From positions 38,865 through 55,626 of the forward strand of contig BEXV01000282.1 in NCBI GenBank assembly GCA_003118195.1: a stretch of 16,762 nt of DNA, given 5' to 3'. A model generated the notes under the pieces. That model saw only the letters and a list, made by a program, of their open reading frames with translations. It had not been told where the DNA came from and did no database searches. Made by a program: the position numbers and the translations under genes. This stretch comes from Hemicentrotus pulcherrimus. Lineage: Eukaryota; Echinodermata; Echinoidea; Camarodonta; Strongylocentrotidae. How positions within the stretch are numbered: position 1 is the first letter of the stretch; every line of letters starts with the position of its first letter. Below are positions 9,056 to 16,762 of the stretch, piece after piece.

Positions 9056-9529
9056 CCTCTTACAAATACATTCCAGTTGTTGTGTTCTTAATGAATCCTC
9101 TCTAGCGAGGTTGTTTCCAGAGCAATGAATTCATCGCGCTGTGATGTCTCACTCGCGTGTGATCTATGATACTAATCACCCTCCTACCATCACTAACCCA
9201 CACCATCCAGAGTCAGGTTAGGTCATCATTACACCATGGCTCTCTTAGGAGTTACTTCAGGGCCATTTCTCACTGCAAGATACTTTCATGATTTTCTTCA
9301 CCTTTCATACTGCCAAAGGTGCAGGAGAGGAGATATTTGTTTAGATGGTTGTGTCAGTGAGGAGGTTCCCGAGGCATACTTCAGGGATTTGGGGGATAGA
9401 GAGCGAGGAAGCAGGGAAGGGATTGCCTGCATGTTCCAACCCTATACAGGGCCTCCTGACACCTCCATGTTTTTCCCACTGCAGAAATTTAATTTCATGA
9501 GGGAGGGAAGTGAGATTGGGAGGCCCTAG
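9056..9529. other. No supported gene; one short open frame noted
   Basis: A 97-codon frame opens at 9236 in a strong start context (ACACCATGG) and closes at 9529. Its product would carry two CxxC-like Cys pairs near residues 27-40 but resembles no family I know. With no splice context or homology I do not call it a gene. Confidence 0.4.
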
Positions 9530-10290
9530 GGCTAGCTGCTCATCGCATGGCGGTCCTTAGGCAACCTGGACGACATCATCGCCTCTTCTCGCCATTGAGT
9601 AGAACCCTGAGAGTCCCTGCCTGCACGCTGCCTAACAGCCAAGGCCATGCATATCATTACATCCCCGGCCGCATGTACTTTGAGGAGCAGTTCATACTGG
9701 GGCATTGAACGGCCTGGTCGGCCAAGCCATGCGAAAGGCTAATTATCAGTCCGACCGGACCGCTGACCCGCACCAGGCATTGATTTGCAGGGCCCCTGCC
9801 AGTACACGGGTCGTGACAGCGTGTGCACATAGAAGGCTAATTAGGCTACTCAAGGGGGCATTGATTTCTGTGTGCACTCGAATGGAATGGAGAGGGATGG
9901 AAGATTCCATCAAACATGATGCACTAAATACGTGATTCTTTACCTCTCCCGAGATATAGCCGCTCCTCCAGAGATGGGCCATAACCGTACAAATTAGCAT
10001 TCATGTATTCAAAATCAGATGACGATGTAAAGAGATTCAAATCCCTGAAGCTACGCAAGCCTAAGCTGAGCTGACGTAGCATATCGTGTGTTTGGACACA
10101 CTGATTCATGGTTTCTGAGGCAAGGCCTGCATGCCTGCCATCTCGGAAAAGCAGCGAAAATGCAGCCAGCAGCAACTTGGGCGTCAAATCCGGCAATCTT
10201 TTCCGCTTGACAGAGCACAGAAACTGGCTCACCTTGCGAATGAGGGGCGAGCAAGGGAGCCCCAGTTTGGTCGGTCAAGAACCCCCCACT
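9530..10290. promoter_or_regulatory. GC- and CpG-richer island with alternating motifs; candidate cis-regulatory region
   Basis: This roughly 760-bp block has clearly more CpG and G+C than the AT-rich DNA on its right. Within 167 bp two words alternate: GGCATTGA (9701), GGCTAATTA (9737), GGCATTGA (9776), GGCTAATTA (9835) and GGCATTGA (9857). At 9776 and 9857 the word extends to GGCATTGATTT. TAATTA is the classic homeodomain core, and ATTGATT fits the Onecut/HNF6 core ATTGAYT. AATTAGC at 9992-9998 is a further inverted GCTAATT. Small hairpins lie at 10050-10080 and 10086-10101. A conserved exon is the main alternative. The function is inferred only. Confidence 0.4.
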
Positions 10291-10299
10291 GTTCTAGTT

Positions 10300-12130
10300 G
10301 TCTAATAAAGCAGAAAGAGCTTGCAGCAAACGTCTAATCAACGCTGACAAGATTAGCACAGGGCTAACCCAACCCTTTCAAGCAGCCACCTATCATAGCC
10401 ATATAGCAAATTCTACCAACTAGCAGGCTCTGTACCAGTAAAGTCCACATAAATTTAATAAAATCATGTCTGACATTATCTGATATTGGCTTTCATCAGT
10501 TTTATATTCTGCAAGATAATCCAGCCTATCCCGTTGAACCAATGATTAGCATGAGGTTACTGAACGCAAATGAATTATTTTCTTTATAAAAAAAATTCCT
10601 GAAACATGCCTCATTTCTGAAAGCTGTTATCCATCTTCACTGTATACATTGATTTAACATACATACTATAGATTATCAGTGATAATTTTTTTACTGAGTC
10701 TATCCAAATTTCATTTCCTTTTACCCTACTTACTTATATGAATGACAAATCTATTACAGGGAACGTTTTGGGGAATCACTCATGCAATAGTTGTTTAAAA
10801 AGAAAGGAGAATAAATCTTCATCTTATCATTAAAAATACTAAAATTTGATGAAAAAACTTTTTCCTTCCTTTCATCAATCATAAACACAACATTATGAAA
10901 TCATGTTACAAAAAAATGTATCTCTATCTCAATGTGACTCCCGTTAACTTTATCACACACAATCGACATCGGTAAACCCAATTCCTTCATCATATACGTG
11001 TGTGCTAGCTACTCCGCCTTACACACCATCCCATCCCTATCTCTATCAGTTTGTCCAATCTCTGTGTTATGAAATTAAAAAGCCCTCGGGGTCGGGTGCT
11101 CTACAGTTTCCAGAAATATTAGTTTGGTTGCATCTTGTGCCGATTTGGGTGACATGGTGATCTCCAGCGGCAGGTGACGAAGAACAGGAAACGAGCCTGG
11201 TGGATGATGGGATAGCCCCCAATGCATGATGGGTCAATAAATCGGGCGGTAGCCCCAACATCAAAGCTAACGCATCTATAACATGTCTTTAATAGGAGAT
11301 AGGGATTGAATGGCAAATGATGGTATATGTAATGATGATAAACTAGATTCATATTTTAAGTCTGTTTGTGCATTATTAAGGAAACTAACACAATGCCTAC
11401 CAGTGTTCATCAAATATGTAAAAAAGCATACATCACTGTTTATAATTCCTTTGATAAGGTGCATCTAATTTTAAGCAGAATTTTATCTCTCTAAATATTC
11501 TTCAATACCTCTCACTGGAAGGGAAAGAAAAAAAATCATTTTGGAAAGGACCTGTTTAATCAAATCTATCTTATTCTTCCAGAATGCAAATGTAATTTAG
11601 TATATTAGCACTGTACACCAAGCATCCCTTCTCAACAATGTTGTAAAATGAATTTTCAGCAGTTTCATCTCATATGAACAAAATAAATTGAATGGAATTA
11701 TGCAGAGAGACAACATGGCAGAAGCGGACACAATTTGTTAAGAGTGTACCTTTGACTTTGTATGAAAGCAAAAGGGAAGGGAAAAATCGTCCGAAAAACA
11801 CATCCTTTATCCTCCATTTATAAAAGTGGGACAGGCGAGTGACGTTTATCCACACAAGAGCATGCATGCTGCCTGCTAGCTACAAGTCACGCAACGGCTA
11901 TTACATTTCATTAATAAACCACAATGCATATACAATGCATGCATGTACAAAAACTGCTATTGCTCAAACAAACGGTGCTTTCTTTTCGCATTTTTCATGA
12001 ATTCCTGAGCACACTGCGGTTACACGATACGCCACTGTCGTACAAATTCATAACAATTATTGAAACAATATCACATTACTGTTTCGTAGCTATTGTATAG
12101 AGACCTTGGTTATAATAAAAACTGCAATAA
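10300..12130. other. AT-rich stretch without a recognised gene
   Basis: A moderately GC-rich patch at about 11085-11265 contains ATGATGGG twice and a CAGGTG E-box, but no recognisable exon. AGCATGCATGCT (11859-11870) is a perfect 12-bp palindrome, and ATGCATGCATG follows at 11935-11945. Otherwise nothing stands out. Confidence 0.55.
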
Positions 12131-12137
12131 CAGTAAT

Positions 12138-12516
12138 CACAAGGTAAAGGAAAGGTACATAAGCAGCACATTCAATCAATCTTTATTGGAAAAATAGCTT
12201 CTAGTGTCAACAAGGCCAAAATATTGCAGAAACAACAGGGAAAAGTAACACAATCGCAACTATTTTCAAATAATCAACTCAACGATGATTCCAATACCTA
12301 GCGTACATTCCATGATAAAATCATGTTCTGATTACGTAATACATCATTGGCATGGTCGCTCATTTCAATAGGTGTCGCACGAGCCTATTGAAATGGTGTT
12401 AATTTAATTTCTCGAAAGCAGTTATGATCGTGTTAAATGCAATTTTTACTGTCCTAGCTATATCTTTCTAATAAAGATTGATGTAATATGCTGCTTGTGT
12501 ACCATTCCTTTCCCTG
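12138..12516. mobile_element. MITE-like element with about 60-bp terminal inverted repeats
   Basis: The left end (12138 to about 12203) and the reverse complement of the right end (about 12454 to 12516) align over some 60 bp with a few substitutions and short indels. They share AAAGGAAWGGTACA, AAGCAGCA and ATCAATCTTTATT. The sequence between is AT-rich and has no open frame that could encode a transposase. TAAT flanks both ends (12134-12137 and 12517-12520) and may be a target-site duplication, though 4 bp is weak evidence. The size, long TIRs and lack of coding capacity are typical of non-autonomous DNA transposons. The superfamily cannot be assigned. Confidence 0.65.
12361..12395. repeat. 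Perfect 12-bp stem, 11-nt loop hairpin
   Basis: CATTTCAATAGG (12361-12372) and CCTATTGAAATG (12384-12395) are perfect inverted copies separated by TGTCGCACGAG. A stem this long and tight is unlikely by chance in a window of this size. It lies inside the MITE-like element but off its centre, so it is not simply the fold point of the terminal repeats. Confidence 0.85.
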
Positions 12517-12520
12517 TAAT

Positions 12521-13560
12521 TCATTCTGCTATGAATCCACTTTTATAAATTAAGGAGAACGATAAATCTACTGCGTACATATCGACAAGGAAGTCACGTT
12601 TCAGGGGTGTTATTGTAATATCAATTCCGAATCGTATCACCAGGCAAACAATTACGGAGAAGAGTGATGAATCCGAGAGCTCTTTAACGTGGCAGGTAAT
12701 AATAGGGTCTGAGACTTTCATCCACGTACCCAAGCTGTATAATCTAACCGAGATGTAAGGTTTGGCTCACGCTATCCACAAATAAATTGTTCAAATTGAG
12801 TATGCATTATGAGCTAATTAAGTATTCATAGTGTGCACAGTATCCAGGGGTGACTCATGTGTCACTGCTAAGCTTTGTCTTTTACTCGATTCACTTAGTG
12901 CTTGCAGGGGGTTAATGAATTATAGTTAGGTGAGGGGTAAGGAGATGATGTGAGTTGAGGCTACATCTAGAATTGGTAGGAAATCAATGAAGATTTCTAA
13001 TGATGGCAATGACTGAGCAGGAGCATTCTCAAACATTGGGAGCATCATTACTTCTTTGGGTACCTAACTATGGCAATGATATAGCCATGGCTGAAAGACA
13101 CCAACTTGTGTATTTAACACAGAGTAAATGCCCTTCTTCCTCTATAAAACAGACCATTGAAAAAAAATATATATATACCAGTATATACATTTAGAAGAGA
13201 ATGTGAAAGAATAAAAAAGAATGGAATGTGTAAAGGCTGGAAACCATTAAGCATTTTTATTTGTGATAATCATATAATTGTCAACATTTTAATTGGAAAG
13301 TACAGAATACCAAATTGACACCTGTTTCATTAACCTGTAATATTTTCCTTCAATTCAATTCAAAGATCTTATATTTAAGCTGTTATTACTTTGACTAGTT
13401 CATAAAAAAAATAACTGCATCTAAATGATTTTCTTTCCTATCCCCTAACTGGAGACAACTAACTACTAAGAATGCCAATTATATGAAGAGGTTCTTAAAT
13501 AAGCTCCATTAAGACCATTCAAGCAGTCAACCTTATTTTAAAAAAATCAATACAAATTTT
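12521..13560. other. AT-rich DNA, no gene recognised
   Basis: Only short open frames are present. A short (AT)n run lies at 13168-13177 and is followed by CAGTATATAC. I see nothing else to support. Confidence 0.55.
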
Positions 13561-13561
13561 G

Positions 13562-13634
13562 TCTGCAGAGCGCCAGAAGGGCAGTGACTATAGTGCTTTA
13601 GTTTAGAGATAACATCCTTCTGCCTCTACACAGA
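13562..13634. repeat. Dispersed foldback element, copy 3
   Basis: The left arm TCTGCAGAGCGCCAGAAGG (13562-13580) pairs with the right arm CCTTCTGCCTCTACACAGA (13616-13634), allowing small gaps. This is the best-preserved outer stem of the four copies. The loop contains ATAGTGCTTTAG and GATAAC, which align with the corresponding loop parts of copies 1 and 4. Confidence 0.75.
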
Positions 13635-13909
13635 TTTCAAAAGGTCGCGTAAGGCTGTTGACAAATTTTGCATCGGCGAGATTGTCATCATGTTCTTGGG
13701 CCTCCAAAGGAATAAAAATATAAAAATTGGTGAGCGGAAGACGAGGATGAGGCAAAAATGAGAGAAAAGGAAGAGAAAACCGTGATCAATATAATTCAAG
13801 ATGGATTCAAAGCTATCCAATTATAAGGTAGCTTGAGGGCCTAACTTTACATGGTAGGGGTCAGAGAATTTCATATGGACCTCTCCCAGGCTTATTCATC
13901 ATCTCCTTG

Positions 13910-14240
13910 CTTGCCAGCGAGGGAGGGAGGGATGCCGACAAAGAGAGGGGCATTTTATGACTGGGTTACGCCCGCCGCAGCATCAGCGTTTATACCTTCA
14001 AGAAAATTGGGAAGGAGATGGGTAGGGAGATGGGGAGGGAGAGGAGAGGGGGGAGGAGAGGAGGGAAAGAAGGGGGATAGGAGGGGGAGAGAAGAAGGAT
14101 CAGTGGACGAAGAGAGCAAATACAAAATGAGGGCAAGATGGAATGGTAGACAAGAGAGCAGTCATGTACAATTAATGGGAGAGAAGGAAAAAAAGACGAT
14201 GAGAGATAGAGACGAGTATAGAGGGAGGGAGGAAGTTTTT
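13910..14240. repeat. Polypurine (GGGA/GAGG-rich) tract
   Basis: The + strand is G/A-rich, with GAGGGAGGGAGGG at 13918-13931 and an almost uninterrupted GGA-rich run from about 14005 to 14115, thinning to 14240. A 130-codon frame on the + strand and an 88-codon frame on the minus strand cross it. Both are dominated by Gly/Glu/Arg or Pro/Leu/Ser, so they are compositional artefacts. Such tracts can form triplex or quadruplex DNA. Confidence 0.85.
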
Positions 14241-14244
14241 TAAA

Positions 14245-14765
14245 GGTACACATCAACTTAAATTAATATATGTGTCTTGCATTGACTCATGCATGCAAAG
14301 AGTATCTTCCCATTAAAATTGTGTAGGATCTGGCAGCCTACAAAGCCGATGGTTTGAGATGGATGGATACTTAAAATGAATCACAGATTTGGAAATACAA
14401 ATGTTGAAATCGATGAAGAAAAATAAAACGGAGAGGAATTAGTCTATTCTTAAAAGTGAACCGAAACAGCTTACATCAAAGACCATGAACATGATAGTAT
14501 CCAAGAAGAGAGATGGGGAAAGGAAGGAAGAATGAAGGCATTGATGGGGACCGTCCTGCCAGAGACACAAGAAATAGGATGACAGAACATGGGAGTGTGA
14601 AGGAGCTGGAGGCGCTAATGGGAGTTTGAAGCCAATATAATTGCTCCCTTTGGGAACAAACAACTCTTTGCTGGTCTACATCCTTCACAATTCTTGGGAT
14701 CCATTCTTCATTATCATCCTCTCCAAGTCCCAGAAGAAGGTCCGTTCTTGATACACGTGAAAGCG
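14245..14765. other. No gene recognised
   Basis: This is mixed-composition DNA with purine-rich patches at about 14500-14560. No exon, RNA or clear repeat is visible. Confidence 0.5.
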
Positions 14766-14847
14766 GCAGTTGAGAGCCAATAGGGGGTTAACTCATACGC
14801 TTCAACACAGACTTAATGCCTTTCTGCCTCTCACCTCTGCACACAGA
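14766..14847. repeat. Dispersed foldback element, copy 4
   Basis: The left arm GCAGTTGAGAGCCAATAGG continues into GGGTTAAC. The right arm contains TTAATGCC, TTTCTGCCTCTC and CTGCACACAGA. The arms pair with several mismatches and a small insertion in the right arm. The loop CATACGCTTCAACACAGA aligns with that of copy 1. Confidence 0.65.
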
Positions 14848-14849
14848 CT

Positions 14850-16746
14850 GCTCTTACTTTCTATCCTCTTTCCTTCTTTATGCATGGACTCCATTTCCCT
14901 TCTCCTTTAGCTATTAATCTTTGTCCTGCCTTTTGTGTAGGTCAAAGGGATCCACTTGGACTTGATACTTTGCCTATTTCCCTCCTTCCATATACCTCTG
15001 CCTCGATTTCAATTTCTAACCGGATCTAGGCTGAAGAATTAGAGTTAAGTATCAGCTACAGGGACATTCGTCTTATCTCCAACATTTCCGAGCATGTATC
15101 CTTGCAGAATACATTGCAAGACAATTCGTTCTTTTTGTCTGTTAACTTCTTTCATTTTGCACATAATCCAATGAATATAATTGAAATAGTTGCTGCAATC
15201 AATTCTCAATAGGCTGTATTTAATGTAATTTCTATTCATCCAACTTTGATCAAAGAACCTTTTAATGACAACATTTAATATGCATTACTCATACAAATTC
15301 TTAATTGTGAGAATGTCATCTATGGGGTTTTACAACCTCCAAACCCCTTTACATAAAGAGAAGATACATTTCAAGTTATACAAGAATCAATAACAGCTAT
15401 AGAGGCTTCCCTATTCAAGCCTCGAAGACCTTCATAAACTAACACACTTTTGATGGTCGATCATTTCATCACATCTATTCCTTTCATTGTACAAGCTATA
15501 ATGCCAAAATCCTTGAAGACGGGATCAAAAAGTACACAGAGATTTCCTGCAAGGCTAGGCTCCGTCATTTTTTCTTCCCATCTGTCCTATTTATGACTAC
15601 CATAGCTCAGTGAGATATCCCATGGAAATCTCTCTGAATACACAGGTAGATCGAGAGAGAGAGAGAGCCCCCTCTTGTTCAGGGCTCCTATTACAAGCAA
15701 GGTAAGGTATAGGATATCACAAGGGCCTTCCGCTGGCTTAGCATGGCACCGGAAACTCCTCCACAAACCACTCCTCAAGAGGACATTGGTTATTAGCACT
15801 ACAACAACAATACAACCATGTATATATAACAAACCCAATATTGTTGGGTATGAAGCACCAGCATACAACACTAAACAGCAATGAAAGGGTAGTTTTCACG
15901 TACCAAACATCGGAGAAACCAGAAATTTGCCAATATAAAAACAATTCCAGTGCGGAAACATGGCCTTTTTGAGGCAAGAATCTTGAGCAACTACATAAGA
16001 CCTATTTAGTTATGATATGTGACTTTTAACAATTTTATACCATGATTTTTTGAAATAAATCTTGCCCTCGTCAAATAGCTTATCAAGTTTCTGTTTGCAC
16101 AGTGCATTTAAGGAAACACATCGAGTATCGTCTCAATGATGACTTTGGCTCTCTGCCCAATAGAACAAAAGTCTTCGTTCTTGGAAGAATAAAATCTCTG
16201 TGTTTGGATGAACAAAATCACCAAACTTTGGGAGGCACGTTGCAGAAATTTGGTCTGAAAACAATACTCCTCACAATGGCAAGGCCGGAATGCAGACATC
16301 TCCTGTTAAATGCTAACTTTACAGGCCTTAACACCTATAATGATAAAAATAATCATACCGTTCATTTTGTTTAGCCCATAGTAATCACAATTTGATGCGC
16401 TTTAAATCATAATATTGGGCAGCATAAACATAGCAAAAAAAAAATACTGCGCAAAGAGCTAAGTCTTCAGGGCTTTCTTTTAAAATACATCAAGAGAAGA
16501 CATTTTCCAATTGCTACACTCCTTTTCTGCTTTACTCCTTTTCATAAAGCATTTGCTTCGTCAGTCTCTTTTAGCAGACATTACATGAGGGGGAAACAAA
16601 ACCTCCAGTCACATGATTTCACCAGTTTGCACTGTGTAATGAAAGAGATCTGTGAAGGGAGGGATGCTTGTCAGAAACAGATTAATTCATAATTGAAAAC
16701 AAATAGACTGTGATCGATGGGTTAAGATAAAGCACAAATGTTTAAC
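14850..16746. other. Mostly featureless AT-rich DNA
   Basis: Minor items are a palindrome CTTTGATCAAAG at 15244-15255 that contains TCF/LEF-type CTTTGAT in both orientations; GGGGTTT/AAACCCC (15324-15347) and GAGGCTT/AAGCCTC (15402-15423) hairpins; and (GA)n at 15653-15667. An open frame of about 106 codons (16054-16374) follows a plausible splice-acceptor-like TTCTGTTTGCACAG near 16102, but the peptide resembles nothing I know. Confidence 0.5.
15653..15667. repeat. (GA)n microsatellite
   Basis: This is a run of seven GA units plus one G. Confidence 0.9.
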
Positions 16747-16762
16747 GGGGGGGGGGGGGGGG
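16747..16762. repeat. Terminal poly-G run
   Basis: The last 16 bases of the window are all G. Together with the N-bearing poly-G at 8713-8753, this suggests that the contig end reflects a homopolymer that could not be read or assembled through. Confidence 0.95.

Noticed and set aside
9236..9529. 97-codon frame with a strong start context (ACACCATGG)
   Set aside because: The start context and four cysteines are suggestive, but no family resemblance, splice signals or codon bias support it. Frames of this length are expected by chance in a G-rich patch.
10035..10050. GATTCAAATCCC as a possible second Pol III box B
   Set aside because: The first invariant G of box B is replaced and no box A lies at a suitable distance upstream, so it is not called a tRNA or SINE.
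12075..12137. ATTACTGTT / AACAGTAAT inverted repeat just left of the MITE-like element
   Set aside because: A 9-bp match at this distance is within chance expectation, and it overlaps the proposed target-site duplication rather than extending the terminal repeat.
13851..14256. Open frames of 130 codons (+) and 88 codons (-)
   Set aside because: They run through a polypurine tract and have Gly/Glu/Arg or Pro/Leu/Ser composition. No domain is visible.
1..16762. CRISPR array, operon, prokaryotic genes or rRNA
   Set aside because: There are no regularly spaced identical repeats, no long open frames, no ribosome-binding-site-led genes and no rRNA-like sequence anywhere.

Overview
The window looks like non-coding DNA from an animal nuclear genome. 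It is roughly 60-65% A+T. The longest open frames are about 100-130 codons, and the longest of these is only the translation of a polypurine tract. There are many microsatellites, a tRNA-derived SINE-like element on the minus strand, and several inverted-repeat elements. I recognise no protein-coding exon, no rRNA, no functional tRNA and nothing prokaryotic. The repeat content would suit a marine invertebrate such as an echinoderm, but that is a guess. The sequence ends in a 16-base poly-G run, and an N sits inside another poly-G tract. The window is therefore probably a contig whose edge was set by a homopolymer.

Layout. 1-414: a recent A-B segmental duplication (A1-B1-A2-spacer-B2). 426-539: two 14-bp matches to the RFX X-box, exactly 100 bp apart. 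540-3540: AT-rich unique DNA holding a small hairpin element (1396-1460), an (AAT)5 run and a large GA/GT compound microsatellite (2568-2995). 3555-3738: tRNA-derived SINE, minus strand. 3843-3957: two interleaved inverted repeats. 3960-8220: mostly featureless AT-rich DNA with weak repeats, a possible retroposon 3' end near 6120-6195 and a second hairpin element (6789-6860). 8225-9055: (CTT)7 and then a degenerate G-rich minisatellite with a poly-G tract of about 41 nt. 9530-10290: a GC- and CpG-richer island in which GGCATTGA and GGCTAATTA alternate; this is the best candidate for a cis-regulatory element. 12138-12516: a MITE-like element with about 60-bp terminal inverted repeats. 13562-13634 and 14766-14847: third and fourth hairpin elements. 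13910-14240: a polypurine tract. The rest is unremarkable.

The observation I rate highest is a family of four dispersed, roughly 60-80 bp foldback elements (1396-1460, 6789-6860, 13562-13634, 14766-14847). They share both arms and partly the loop. Next come the MITE-like element, the paired X-boxes and the alternating-motif island. No genes were found, so no pathway can be described. All functional readings are inference from sequence only.
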